DNA from: Diphasiastrum complanatum
Lineage: Eukaryota > Streptophyta > Lycopodiopsida > Lycopodiales > Lycopodiaceae
Reading direction: 5' to 3'
Assembly: GCA_029204225.1 (NCBI GenBank)
Contig: CM055094.1
Coordinates: 67,478,536-67,542,535, forward strand
DNA: 64,000 bases
Shown: one piece after another, positions 31,143 to 35,700 of the stretch
How the letters are laid out: each line of letters starts with the position of its first letter
Numbering within the stretch: the first letter of the stretch is position 1
Translations under genes and position numbers: made by a program
Notes under the pieces: model-generated
Seen by the model: only the letters and a program-made list of their open reading frames with translations
Database searches by the model: none
What the model was told of the DNA's origin: nothing

Positions 31143-33856
31143 CAGTATGCTTTCAATGCTTTGCTTTGCACATGATTTCATTTCACACAATACTGGTAAC
31201 TGTAGGAAATGATATAATAGTGAAAAATAAGTTAATGGACGACTATGGTCCTGAAATTGATGGCAAACTTGATAAATGAACTGCCCTTGAAAAAACCTTC
31301 CATTTGACAAAAAAAATTCAGAAAAAAAAAAAGGTTCCGGGAAACCCTAATGGGAATGCCTGGAACGCGTTCCGGATTGTGGCCTGCAACCTTGGTAAAC
31401 CTTGGACGGCTGTCAGGGGTCATTAGAGTTTATTTTCTCCTTGGGTGGAATCTTCTCCAGAGATAGTATGGCAAGTACAGAGCTTTCTCCAGGCTTAGAT
31501 TGCGTGACTTCATGAGGCTAATGCCATATTTATTGAAGTTGGGGCAATGTATATGGTTTTGAGGACCCAAGGAGCATTTTAAACTTTTGGTCCATGTACT
31601 CAAGTTTGGAGGGGCCCAACTCATAATGGGGGGTGCATGGGGCAACTTCTTCTCCAATTAGCACTTGGCTGTCCAATGCCAAGGCTTTTCGTTTGCTTTT
31701 GTATCTCCTATGGAACACATGGCTCTTGGCTGTTGGCTTTTGGATATTCCACATTGGGAACCATTGGCCTTTGGATTTCTCTGTCTCTACTAGTATACAT
31801 AGGCGCCCTCTTTCTGCTAAAGAGGGGAGGAAGAGCCTGACGAGGCTGGAGACTAGAGAGAGAGAGAGAGTGGCAATGCGTGTGTACATACATTCTTTGT
31901 GTAGAGATTTGTCTCCGTTAATATCCTACTTTGCTTCCGCTTGTATGCATAGTTTGTGATTGTTCATAGAACGTTAATCACTTATATCATTGTGAATGTT
32001 TCCTCTTCTAGTTCACCTTGAATTATGACAATACTAATCATTTCTTCACTTAAATGAAAAATGAGATGTCAGGTATTTGTATGAAAAATATGTGAGCTAC
32101 TCTTTAGATGTGCTTACATGGTATGCTTCTAAGAGAAGAGCAGATTGTTGTTCCCAATGCTTAACTTTCGACTCCTGACAACATTTAAAGTCAAATCCAT
32201 TCTCTGTACACAGCATACTATTGTTTCAACATATCTTGAACCTAACAAGCAACCACATCCATTTGAACACCCTTATTGTTTGATTTCAGTTCATCACACT
32301 GGTCCACTTTGTTCCATTTTTTTGAGATCTAGGAGGTTCATATGGCTTCCTTGCAATAAGATCCTCCGAAATTACTAAAATTTTGACTTGGTATATATTA
32401 GCTTTCAAGAAAATATTCAGCTAGTGAAGATTGATCAAGTCGATTATTATTGTGAAAAGATGTGGTTCCCACGCTTCATGTACATGGTATGAGATTGCTA
32501 GTACTTGCTGTTGTCTACAATGCGGAATCCATAGTGGATCCAGCTGGGCCTCCTGTAGTTCCATTGATGCTACTAATTAAATTTGCTTCAGCCCCATAAG
32601 GTCTTCAAGTGCAGTTTCTTTTAGGTACAGTACTTTGGGAAGGGTGGAACAATATTTATTGGAGGATAACAAGTGTGGAGGGAAAGACACATCGATAAGC
32701 TAGAATTATGTTATAAACAATCAATTGCTGACTTTGCTTTCTGTGTTTTTCATGTTCTGTTATAAATTCTACATCGACAAGTTTTCTTTTTGAACAGAAA
32801 CTTAAAAAGTTTACACCATAGTAGATTCTGCTATAATCTCAAAATTCATAGCCAGAGTAGAGTTCAGACAGTTCATATGAGTTTATGTGATGAAAATAGG
32901 ATATAACAAAGCTTAAGATCTTTTTCAAAAAATCCGTACAGATTTATAATTGTTTAAGTATGTTCATTGTGCAATTTCACTTCATTATGAGCAGATGTTT
33001 GCATAATTTTTGTTGAAAGTTTGTTAATGGTTTGTGACTTCACTTGAGCAGGATGGAAATAGAGCTTTAGACATAGCTCTGGCTTTTGGAAAAGGATTTT
33101 GCTCATATCATGTCGTCAAGGTTTTGAAGACGTTCCCAAAGGTATGAAGGCCATTAGCAAAGTCTTAATATTATCCAATTGACTTCTAACTTGCCCTTGT
33201 TGTGTTGTCAGTACGCATAAGTTAGCAACTTAATATTGCTGATCCACATCCAAGTCCACAAATGTACTAACGTGGTCAAATTTCAGCAAGTAACCTACTC
33301 GAATTTAATGGTGACGTGGACAACGCTTATGTAAGGCTTGTGCTTGGCTCATTAATTTGATTACCGAGTGTTGAAACTGATGAAGATGCATTTAAGCTAT
33401 TAATTGTTAGCTCTGATTTTCATTGTACTTTTTGTTTCTATGTCATAACTTCTTGGAAAATCATTTCCTTCAGTTTTAAAAACTAGAGACTCTAATGATG
33501 AGAATCTTACAAATTTCATTTAAGAATTTATTGATGTATGACTATGCCCTTGCAAAACTGAGCCTTCTGTACGACTTCGTATACTTTGTAGCATGGAATT
33601 TCTCTGTCCATTTGTGTTTTTACATCATAGTTTGGACATACCTACCTCTACTGATTCCTGAACTCAATATGGTCATGAGTGAGGGCTATACATGTACCCA
33701 ACAAACCTCATTAGAAGATTAAAATATCTATCAAGTTTGTAATCTACGATTTCATAAGGTCTGACTAAGGAAGTATTTAGAGTTCTATCATTTTGGCCTG
33801 TGTGTAACCTATTTGAAGGAACTGCTTTTCAGCAAAATCCAGCCCTGCAACAGTAA
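36..33856 (+). CDS. AKRP/EMB506: AKRP/EMB506-type ankyrin-repeat protein (3' part of a gene with very large introns)
   Basis: Splicing 36-134, 18490-18588, 21873-21971, 22755-22853 and 33052-33141 gives one open reading frame of five consecutive ankyrin repeats, all joined in phase 0. The first repeat carries the W-L-P-L-H-T-L-S-A core. Repeats 2-4 start D-G and have the LH..V/I helix and the G-A-D or V-D-V-N turn. The last has A-L-D-I-A-L-A-F-G followed by a V-V-K-V-L-K-T-F-P end. From memory, this order and the divergent first and last repeats match the C-terminal half of Arabidopsis AKRP and EMB506, interacting plastid proteins needed for plastid differentiation and embryo development. The last repeat looks closer to EMB506 and the first closer to AKRP, so I do not choose between them. 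The N-terminus, including any transit peptide, lies upstream of the window. The terminal exon (33833-33856) is tentative. No stop or frameshift occurs in the five clear exons, so the gene is probably functional. Confidence 0.85.
135..1086. other. Start of the 18.4-kb intron, no recognisable element
   Basis: AT-rich sequence between the first exon and the first hAT-type terminus. I see no coding potential or repeat structure in it. Confidence 0.6.
1087..1160 (+). mobile_element. hAT-family left terminus (orphan end)
   Basis: The 11-bp CATTGTTGCAT at 1087-1097 fits the terminal consensus C-A-N-N-GTTGCA seen in the complete elements of this window. CG-rich subterminal DNA (CCGGAACGCG-type motifs) and a T-rich tract follow, the same layout as at 1223, 2050 and 36380. 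No matching right end is visible, so this is a truncated or internally disrupted copy. Confidence 0.5.
1223..1830 (+). mobile_element. Non-autonomous hAT-type element (MITE), 608 bp with a perfect target duplication
   Basis: Left end CAAGGTTGCAG (1223-1233) and right end CTGCAACTCGG (1820-1830, reverse complement CCGAGTTGCAG) form imperfect 11-bp TIRs. The flanks 1215-1222 and 1831-1838 are both TATATATT, an 8-bp target duplication as expected for hAT transposons. The ends carry CG-rich subterminal motifs, including a GCGGATCGCGATCCGC palindrome near 1804-1819. A CCAATATGGGTATCA motif follows the T-rich tract and recurs near 2108, 36490 and 40085. There is no transposase. The end sequence closely matches the right end of the 7.9-kb hAT at 23459-31394, its likely driver. 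Confidence 0.85.
2050..2130 (+). mobile_element. hAT-family left terminus (orphan end)
   Basis: CATAGATGCAT (2050-2060) is followed by CG-rich subterminal repeats, a T tract and a GGCAATATGGGTGTCAG motif, the same order as in the 1223 and 36380 elements. I find no convincing right terminus, so the 3' boundary is unknown. Confidence 0.55.
2131..3396. other. Intron sequence, nothing recognised
   Basis: AT-rich DNA with short chance ORFs. A plant telomere-like AAACCCTA pair occurs at about 2275, too short to be a telomeric repeat. Confidence 0.5.
3397..3923 (-). mobile_element. 5'-truncated LINE copy ending in a (TC)n tail
   Basis: On the minus strand a LINE 3' region runs from about 3920 to 3451 and ends AATAAAGC followed by (TC)n (3397-3451). 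The stretch at about 3870-3915 aligns with 4415-4460 of the neighbouring LINE copy, and the terminal 60 bases (about 3451-3510) align with 3992-4050. Only the 3' end of the element is present, typical of incomplete target-primed reverse transcription. No coding function remains. Confidence 0.75.
3924..5640 (-). mobile_element. 5'-truncated LINE copy (RT C-terminal half) with (TC)n tail
   Basis: The body runs on the minus strand from about 5640 to 3992. A short A/G-mixed stretch and (GA)n on the plus strand at 3924-3977, the (TC)n tail, come next. The 5' end is fused directly to gypsy gag sequence, so the LINE is truncated just after the YXDD region of its reverse transcriptase. Its (TC)n tail abuts another LINE 3' fragment at 3397-3923, giving a head-to-tail pair. 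Confidence 0.8.
4181..5640 (-). pseudogene. LINE ORF2 C-terminal fragment (RT thumb and CCHC domain)
   Basis: Two overlapping minus-strand frames, joined by a frameshift near 4760, encode the part of a non-LTR reverse transcriptase C-terminal to the catalytic YXDD. Visible blocks include [19 protein letters not shown], a long helical region with [16 protein letters not shown], and a terminal zinc-binding motif C-x2-C-x11-H-x4-C (C-Q-L-C to F-T-C-P). The same blocks occur in the copy at 8474-9771, confirming the family. Palm and endonuclease domains are missing, so this fragment cannot retrotranspose itself. An open frame runs from gag sequence into this fragment, a chimeric 430-codon ORF (4763-6055) that is an insertion by-product. 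Confidence 0.8.
5641..6602 (-). pseudogene. gag: Ty3/gypsy gag remnant
   Basis: Minus-strand frames from ATG at 6602 encode a retrotransposon gag N-terminus. After at least two frameshifts (about 6350 and 5950) the central gag domain follows, with [16 protein letters not shown] and [10 protein letters not shown]. These are typical of plant chromovirus gag (Retrotrans_gag family). A basic G-K-rich tail follows, but I see no intact CCHC knuckle. Gag normally forms the virus-like particle. Here it is cut at about 5640 by the LINE insertion, and protease, RT and integrase are absent on the far side. The element is a dead 5' remnant. Confidence 0.8.
6603..7205 (-). other. Untranslated leader between PBS and gag of the gypsy remnant
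   Basis: This stretch lies between the primer binding site and the gag start in the minus orientation and has no long frame. It fits the 5' leader expected of a plant gypsy element. Confidence 0.55.
7206..7217 (-). promoter_or_regulatory. Primer binding site (initiator Met-tRNA)
   Basis: The minus strand reads TGGTATCAGAGA, complementary to the 3' end of plant initiator tRNA-Met except at the last base. It lies 3 bp from the presumed LTR edge at 7221 and upstream of gag, the expected order. Confidence 0.8.
7221..7856 (-). mobile_element. 5' LTR of the gypsy remnant (outer end approximate)
   Basis: On the plus strand the LTR begins TGTTACACAC at 7221, next to the PBS. The outer end is not fixed by a second LTR; the best TG/CA candidate ends TTGGACA at 7856. 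It contains a 70-bp tandem duplication (7542-7681) with repeated ACACGTGTC-type G-boxes. No target duplication can be scored because the partner LTR is missing. Confidence 0.6.
7542..7681. repeat. 70-bp tandem duplication with G-box motifs inside an LTR
   Basis: Two adjacent 70-bp units each begin GTGTCACTCATGCATTGG, at 7542 and 7612. ACACGTGTC palindromes occur just before the first unit and near the end of the second. In a plant LTR such ACGT-core repeats are plausible U3 promoter elements. Confidence 0.75.
7857..8238. other. Unassigned intron sequence between LTR and LINE tail
   Basis: No coding or repeat signature is visible. It may include flanking DNA of the LINE insertion. Confidence 0.4.
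8239..8270. repeat. (GA)16 microsatellite = (TC)n 3' tail of LINE
   Basis: Pure GA on the plus strand, directly after the LINE 3' end in minus orientation, in the place a poly(A) tail would occupy. Confidence 0.85.
8474..9771 (-). pseudogene. LINE ORF2: RT thumb/connection and C-terminal CCHC domain
   Basis: Frames 9580-9771 and 8474-9565, separated by a frameshift, encode [23 protein letters not shown], a helical connection domain, and the terminal C-Q-L-C...H-F-I-F-H-C zinc motif (C-x2-C-x11-H-x4-C). The blocks match the copy at 4181-5640 in the same order. The C-terminal zinc motif is common in plant L1-like and related LINE ORF2 proteins and is thought to help RNA binding. Confidence 0.8.
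9814..10706 (-). pseudogene. LINE ORF2 reverse transcriptase core
   Basis: Three minus-strand frames carry the classical non-LTR RT blocks. These are a region with V-E-N-A-I near 10570, [11 protein letters not shown] near 10250, the [11 protein letters not shown] motif A near 10140-10170, [13 protein letters not shown] (block 4/5) near 9960-10000, and catalytic Y-V-D-D at about 9850-9861. The enzyme copies LINE RNA at a nicked target. Stops at about 9815 and 10280 and frameshifts between blocks show decay. The frame continues into the connection domain at 9771. Confidence 0.85.
10707..11379 (-). pseudogene. LINE ORF2 endonuclease C-terminal part and linker
   Basis: The 11129-11379 portion encodes the C-terminal half of the apurinic-type endonuclease. 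It includes [15 protein letters not shown] and [13 protein letters not shown], where S-V-V-D-Y is the conserved SxIDY-like block. Downstream frames (10760-11088) are the less conserved linker to the RT. Removing the solo LTR at 11380-11868 joins this part in frame with the endonuclease half at 11869-12417. Confidence 0.75.
11380..11868. mobile_element. Solo LTR (489 bp) inserted in the LINE endonuclease
   Basis: The segment begins TGTTACGACTTAG and ends GTTCACA, a TG...CA element. It is flanked by the perfect 5-bp duplication GTATG (11375-11379 and 11869-11873). Deleting the LTR plus one GTATG restores the LINE reading frame across the junction, which confirms the boundaries. It has no coding capacity. 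It holds an 18-base G run near 11722-11740. It shares only TGTTACGA with the LTR at 28214, so it may be another chromovirus family. It arose by recombination between two LTRs. Confidence 0.9.
11869..12417 (-). pseudogene. LINE ORF2 endonuclease N-terminal part (left copy)
   Basis: Reading leftward, it encodes an AP-endonuclease-like domain: [11 protein letters not shown] (the metal-binding E block), [20 protein letters not shown] and L-A-G-D-F-N-A-R-T (the GDxN active-site block). Its 5' end stops abruptly at 12417, where 4 bp (TATT) and then inverted gypsy DNA begin. Positions 11927-12417 are repeated almost exactly at 15196-15686. Confidence 0.85.
11934..12417. repeat. Left copy of the direct duplication flanking the gypsy filler
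   Basis: The 484 bp align without gaps to 15203-15686. I count 5 mismatches by eye, about 1%. Similarity can be extended 7 bp outward (to 11927/15196) with two more transitions. Both copies keep the same orientation. Confidence 0.9.
12422..13249 (-). repeat. Left arm of an 828-bp inverted repeat
   Basis: It is the reverse complement of 13368-14195, 828 bp with no indel and about 10 mismatches counted by eye (about 1.2%). It carries gypsy RT end, RNase H and integrase start in minus orientation. It shares the same TGA stop at the end of the H-A-L-K-V block as the right arm, so the stop predates the duplication. Confidence 0.9.
12551..13249 (-). pseudogene. pol: Inverted copy of gypsy RNase H region
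   Basis: Minus-strand frames 12839-13129 and 12551-12808 repeat the RNase H coding region of the right arm with a few amino-acid differences (for example A for V in K-E-N-V-A-A-D). It has no function of its own and is a by-product of the inverted duplication. Confidence 0.85.
13250..15195 (+). pseudogene. pol: Chromovirus pol fragment: RT end, RNase H, integrase
   Basis: The frame starts in the RT thumb (Y-L-G-H-V-V in the spacer). It continues through the Y-R-R-F-V connection block, RNase H ([25 protein letters not shown]) and the integrase zinc finger (H-E-C-R...H-P-S, C-T-T-C-Q). The integrase core follows ([19 protein letters not shown]), then the C-terminal [13 protein letters not shown], where it stops. 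In-frame stops occur at about 13342, 13776, 14320 and 14734, with one frameshift near 13990. The first core residue reads K-D-C where the sister element at 26730 has M-D-F, so the catalytic aspartate is kept. The chromodomain is missing. Inactive. Confidence 0.85.
13368..14195 (+). repeat. Right arm of the 828-bp inverted repeat
   Basis: Mirror of 12422-13249, with arms separated by 118 bp. On this side the gypsy sequence runs continuously through the spacer (13250-13367) and on to the integrase, so this is the template arm and the left arm is the copied one. Confidence 0.9.
15196..15848 (-). mobile_element. 5' part of the split LINE (endonuclease N-terminus and 5' region)
   Basis: Positions 15203-15686 duplicate the endonuclease region at 11934-12417. 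Beyond 15686 the sequence runs on into the true N-terminal endonuclease block [11 protein letters not shown] (about 15650-15690, after a frameshift) and upstream LINE DNA. This side keeps the original LINE continuity, while the left side ends in filler DNA. Confidence 0.8.
15849..15932 (-). mobile_element. Very short LINE 3' fragment with (TC)n tail
   Basis: (GA)n at 15849-15905 is followed on the plus strand by GCTTTGTTGATGTCTTTTCC and ATGCCAAG, the same 3'-terminal sequence found after the GA tracts at 3451 and 3992. Only about 30 bp of LINE 3' UTR is present. It sits immediately upstream of the 5' end of the large LINE, again head-to-tail. Confidence 0.7.
15970..16437 (+). pseudogene. Ty1/copia RNase H remnant
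   Basis: Plus-strand frames with at least two frameshifts give [15 protein letters not shown], then N-P-L-F-H-A-R-E-K, then [12 protein letters not shown], and Q-V-A-N-I-F-T-K, ending at a stop at 16437. This is the order of the copia RNase H C-terminus (SKKQ, SSxEAEY, NPVFHxRTKHIE, QxADIFTK). RNase H removes the RNA strand during reverse transcription. The rest of the element is not recognisable here, and an internal stop replaces the tyrosine of the EAEY block. Confidence 0.75.
16438..18489. other. Remainder of the 18.4-kb intron, no recognised element
   Basis: AT-rich DNA with short chance ORFs on both strands. A copia LTR may follow 16437, but I cannot place its end. Confidence 0.5.
18490..18588 (+). 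CDS. AKRP/EMB506: Exon: second ankyrin repeat (33 codons)
   Basis: Acceptor ttttgtag ends at 18489 and donor GTAAGT begins at 18589. The repeat starts [10 protein letters not shown] and ends A-D-V-F-V-K-D-K, a canonical 33-residue ankyrin unit. Confidence 0.92.
18589..21039. other. Intron sequence, nothing recognised
   Basis: No coding domain, LTR or satellite signature is visible. Sequence composition is ordinary. Confidence 0.5.
21040..21225 (+). pseudogene. Ty3/gypsy integrase core fragment
   Basis: The stretch 21070-21190 encodes [11 protein letters not shown] and [13 protein letters not shown], which align with the integrase core start of the chromovirus at 27140-27250. The first catalytic aspartate reads as asparagine (I-C-N-F). 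Less than 200 bp remains and no other element parts are seen nearby, so this is a small relic inside the second intron. Confidence 0.75.
21226..21872. other. Intron sequence before the third repeat exon
   Basis: Nothing recognised. It ends in a pyrimidine-rich acceptor (tttttcctgcag). Confidence 0.6.
21873..21971 (+). CDS. AKRP/EMB506: Exon: third ankyrin repeat (33 codons)
   Basis: Acceptor cctgcag ends at 21872 and donor GTGAGA begins at 21972. It encodes [11 protein letters not shown] and ends V-D-V-N-H-S-D-N. The L-L-H-Y-A-V-Q block is characteristic of the middle repeats of AKRP and EMB506. Confidence 0.92.
21972..22754. other. 783-bp intron without mobile DNA
   Basis: The shortest internal intron and the only one of the first four without a recognisable transposon. 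It ends with acceptor gacag at 22754. Confidence 0.7.
22755..22853 (+). CDS. AKRP/EMB506: Exon: fourth ankyrin repeat (33 codons)
   Basis: Acceptor gacag ends at 22754 and donor GTATAA begins at 22854. It encodes [10 protein letters not shown] and [11 protein letters not shown], a near-consensus ankyrin repeat. Confidence 0.93.
22854..23450. other. Start of the 10.2-kb intron
   Basis: Unique-looking AT-rich sequence up to the hAT insertion. Nothing recognised. Confidence 0.6.
25341..25649 (+). repeat. 5' LTR (3' end deleted)
   Basis: Aligns to 28214-28522. The final 48 bp of the right LTR (28523-28570) have no counterpart because the deletion begins here. It contains an inverted repeat GTCGGCCACG...CGTGGCCGAC at 25545-25573, with G-box/ABRE and DRE-core motifs. 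Confidence 0.88.
25650..26729 (+). pseudogene. pol: Chromovirus RT C-terminal part and RNase H
   Basis: Frames 25664-25891, 25819-26055 and 25962-26729 overlap by frameshift (near 25826 and 25978). They give [15 protein letters not shown], the catalytic F-L-D-D block ([12 protein letters not shown]), Y-L-G-H-I-I-S, and Y-R-R-F-V. RNase H follows with [23 protein letters not shown], and [10 protein letters not shown]. Part of the RT fingers and palm are deleted upstream. A TAG at 26727-26729 separates it from the integrase frame. Confidence 0.88.
26730..28202 (+). CDS. int: Chromovirus integrase with C-terminal chromodomain (open frame)
   Basis: The frame is open from after the TAG at 26727 to TAA at 28202, with the first ATG at 26805 (465 codons). 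It shows the H-H-C-C zinc finger (H-D-N...G-H-P-G-I, C-Q-K-C), then the D,D-35-E core ([26 protein letters not shown]). The GPF/Y-like module (Y-C-G-P-F-T-I) comes next, then a chromodomain at the C-terminus (Y-R-E-Y-L-V-K-W and A-T-W-E-R). In chromoviruses the chromodomain steers integration to chromatin marks. The catalytic residues are intact, but the protein would normally be released from a Gag-Pol polyprotein whose start is deleted. It is therefore a long open remnant, not an autonomous gene. Confidence 0.88.
   Translation, partial: DDDESEYTSSDDVEDSEPVLPKQTPVVEGQLTQGFKWKQYSIQDEYLLYRHRVCVPNSEDYRQQVLYECHDNPSAGHPGIQKTYELLRRQFFWPSMKKDVHLYVTSCQKCQVNKAEHLKAGGLLHSLEIPAGKWESISMDFIVGLPKTQKGNDAIWVTVDRLTKMAHFIPTKTTVRAPELARLFVDGLFKLYGLPSGIVSDRDNKFTGNFWRAVFHHLHTKLNMSTTDHPQTDGQTERVNQVLEDMLRAYVSKKQTNWEEYLSILEFAYNSTKHSATGYSPFMLMYGFQPRSPTAVGFKQEKVEAARNFLEDLNQMIEHAKRSIRQSQDRARHYADPHRRDVQFSTGEKVYLRVPIDSKTLKSGVCAKLSPRYCGPFTISRRLGEVTYELELPHSSKVFPVFHVSQLRKALTRSDNLVGDSVLVLPLDPQQPPHEPEEILDSRGTQTRHTLYREYLVKWNDQPVENATWERGSVLRKIFLDFVLEDQDGS
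28199..28213 (+). promoter_or_regulatory. Polypurine tract of the nested chromovirus
   Basis: The TAA stop runs into AAGGGGGAGGGAG directly before the LTR start TGTTACGAG at 28214, the normal site for plus-strand priming. Confidence 0.85.
28214..28570 (+). repeat. 3' LTR (about 357 bp)
   Basis: Starts TGTTACGAGC after the polypurine tract and ends near CTGTTAC at 28570, next to the target duplication CCGTG. The terminal CA is not preserved, so the end may be off by a base. The G-box/DRE inverted repeat is at 28418-28446. Confidence 0.85.
30117..30866 (+). pseudogene. C-terminal tail of the hAT transposase: acidic, AT-hook and RG-rich
   Basis: After acceptor tttgtag the frame gives an acidic and basic mixed region (E-E-E-V-E-D-D, then R-R-H-R-R-A-A-R-R). 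A Glu/Gly-rich part, an AT-hook-like R-R-R-G-R-P-R-R (about 30485-30510) and a second R-G-R-P-R-G (about 30628-30645) follow. Next come an R-G/R-E repeat part over GA-rich DNA and an acidic end [11 protein letters not shown] before TAG at 30864. Two or three frame changes at G runs and GA runs are needed to read it through. The link to the transposase assumes the TAG at 30004 is a mutated CAG and that the intron 30023-30116 is spliced. A separate small gene is the alternative. Confidence 0.55.
30981..31054. repeat. 43-bp tandem duplication next to a GA tract
   Basis: TATGATTTTTTTCCAGCATG occurs at about 30984 and about 31027, within 43-bp units in the 3' region of the hAT element. Confidence 0.75.
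31055..31140. repeat. (GA)43 microsatellite
   Basis: Uninterrupted GA. Unlike the tracts at 3397, 3924, 8239 and 15849, it is not followed by the LINE 3' sequence, so it looks like an independent microsatellite. Confidence 0.9.
31403..33051. other. Rest of the 10.2-kb intron
   Basis: No domain or repeat recognised. It ends with acceptor ttgagcag before the fifth repeat exon. Confidence 0.6.
33052..33141 (+). CDS. AKRP/EMB506: Exon: last, C-capping ankyrin repeat (30 codons)
   Basis: Acceptor gagcag ends at 33051 and the likely donor GTATGA begins at 33142. It encodes [14 protein letters not shown] and a [10 protein letters not shown] end. If the donor is not used, translation stops one codon later (V, then TGA at 33145). 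The reading resembles the last repeat of EMB506, in which a short C-terminal tail follows. Confidence 0.9.
33833..33856 (+). CDS. AKRP/EMB506: Possible terminal micro-exon of the ankyrin gene
   Basis: A good acceptor (actgcttttcag) ends at 33832. In the required phase the next codons are seven residues, Q-N-P-A-L-Q-Q, then TAA at 33854. It would give a short tail and a 691-bp last intron. Only the splice signal and frame support it. Confidence 0.35.
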   Translation, partial: QNPALQQ

Positions 33857-35323
33857 ATTGCAGTGACTGTGAACTACACTATCAGTCCGTATCATAATAT
33901 ATATGTTAGGAACTTCACATGGGGGCCTTAAACATTGGGACCTACTACATCCATACGGCCAACTGGTAGGGTGCATGATCCATGTCATCCCTAACCTAAT
34001 TTGACCTTCGATGAAAAAGGCCCCAAATATTTCAAGTAGGATAACTCAAAGGCATCTATAATTGCTTATGCTGATGTTCTTGAGCTTTTTGCGAATTGTA
34101 GACCCTCCGTTTTCCTCCATAGAAGGGTCTATGATCAACTCCATTGGCAACTCATCTCTGAACTCATAGAGAAGGCCCATGGTGGACCCCTTTCTATTTG
34201 TGAGTCACAGAGCAGTGTGCAGTGGTTGCAACCCAACAACGATCGACTTTGCCTCGTCCCAAACGGCTGATGGCAAGACGATAATCTCAAATCTCTTGGA
34301 TTGAAACTCACTCTATTCGCTCCACTCTACCCATAGGTTAGAATAAATGTTGTGTACCTTTATGAGCCACTCCAAGACTATAAACATGAACGCAAACTTG
34401 AACATAAAGTTTTAACAATAATCAATGCATCAAAGCAAAATCCAAGTACCCTAAACGGTAAACCCCAAACCCAAGCTTTAGCATTAAGTATGAGCAAGCA
34501 CCAAAGTTCAAACCTTGTGGGAGTACGTCTTAGAATCTCCAAATTTTTTACCTCTATAAATTGTGAGGACCTTTGGTTTCTAGGTGACAAACCTCACCAA
34601 GAACCATGTAGTATCAAACCATCAGCCATGATTGGGCAACCATATAGTTTCCATGAATCACGAATGGGTTTTAGTTCCTTGCCCACACTTTGACCCTCCC
34701 TCAACAACTGTGAGGTACATAACAAGTTAGTGCTAGGTCCACGAATAAGATCCCTCTGTCGAAGCAACACTCTTTACCATATCTCTCGAAGCAAGAGTTT
34801 TCACTAGATTGAAGGGATGTCCTTGTATCCACATAAGCCCTATCCTTGTTCTTGTCCCGAAATGGATGCACATTATAATCCCCACCGCTACTAGCAGCCC
34901 TAATATTGCCTCTGGAAGTAGAGGGGCCAGCAACGCTTGCATGTGCCAAATATGTGCTAGCCTTCGTCCTCACTGTCACCACTCTTGGGAGTTGAGGTGG
35001 ATGCATGCCTAGATAAAATAGATGATCCTATTGAATCAAACGAAAGCAAAAAACATTTAGTCACTACAAGTGACAAAGGAAACTCACCATTCAAATTTCA
35101 AAAAAAAAAAATATGTCACACATGTTTGATGTTCACCTACAACTGGTGGAATGATATCTTCTCTTAGAATGGTTCCTGGTCTCGCAATCATGGTTAGGTG
35201 CTCTACTAGTGCCTATGGGTATGGTCCAATTTTGAAGCCACAAACTCAAAAGGTATGCTCAAATACACATTTGGGCCACATGTGTAGCCCATGTGACAAT
35301 AATTGTATGTGACATTGTTTTTT
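33857..35323. other. Downstream of the ankyrin gene, nothing firmly recognised
   Basis: It probably includes the 3' UTR of the ankyrin gene and, towards 35323, degenerate internal sequence of the LTR element that starts at 35337. Its ORFs show no domain. Confidence 0.4.
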
Positions 35324-35334
35324 GTTAGGGGGCT
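35324..35334 (+). promoter_or_regulatory. Polypurine-tract-like sequence before an LTR
   Basis: GTTAGGGGGCT lies 2 bp before the TGTCATGCCC start at 35337, the arrangement expected at the inner border of a 3' LTR. Confidence 0.45.
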
Positions 35335-35336
35335 AC

Positions 35337-35700
35337 TGTCATGCCCACGATTGGATTGATCTCGGACTAATGTCTCATAAGGAGGTCAATAGGCGTATCT
35401 CGATTCCTAAATTATTTATGGCTATAAGAGGTTGGGGCCCTTAGGTACCAAATTTATAATTAATGGTTTAGAGGCCTAAAACTCATGATAGTGAATTTGC
35501 ATGGTACTAGCAGTGACTCATAGGGGGAGTGGCTGGTGTGTCCCAGTGAGGTGTGACAGTTCACTCCTAGTTGAGGTGGAGCCTTGGAGGGTATAAGTAT
35601 ACCCATAGGCCTCCCTTAGAGGGAGCTTGATCTTGTGTATGGTAGCTACATGATGTTGGTGTGACATCCACCATTTGTTCCCTTGGTTCTCTTTTTTGAC
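35337..35700 (+). mobile_element. Putative LTR (start clear, end approximate)
   Basis: It begins TGTCATGCCCACGATTGG after a polypurine-like tract and includes a TATA-like GGTATAAGTATACC near 35598, followed by a transcript-like downstream part. No second copy or target duplication is visible. Confidence 0.45.

Larger units (their letters stand above)
23459..31394 (+). mobile_element. hAT DNA transposon (7.9 kb, about 4.7 kb without the nested gypsy)
   Basis: TIRs are CTGAGTTGCAG (23459-23469) and CTGCAACCTTG (31384-31394), imperfect 11-bp inverted repeats. Flanks GTACACCC (23451-23458) and GTAAACCT (31395-31402) agree at 6 of 8 positions, an aged 8-bp target duplication. CG-rich subterminal DNA includes GCGGATCGCGATCC near 23467-23482 and CCGGAACGCG-type motifs near 31360. 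Inside lies a spliced transposase gene of the DUF659/hAT dimerisation class, interrupted by a chromovirus at 25341-28570. The element sits in an intron of the ankyrin gene in the same orientation. Confidence 0.9.

Noticed and set aside
31028-31279. ORFs made of alternating Arg-Glu or Ser-Leu across GA/TC tracts (also near 3900, 8230, 15800 and 62800)
   Set aside because: They are translations of microsatellites, open in several frames simply because GAGAGA and TCTCTC contain no stop.
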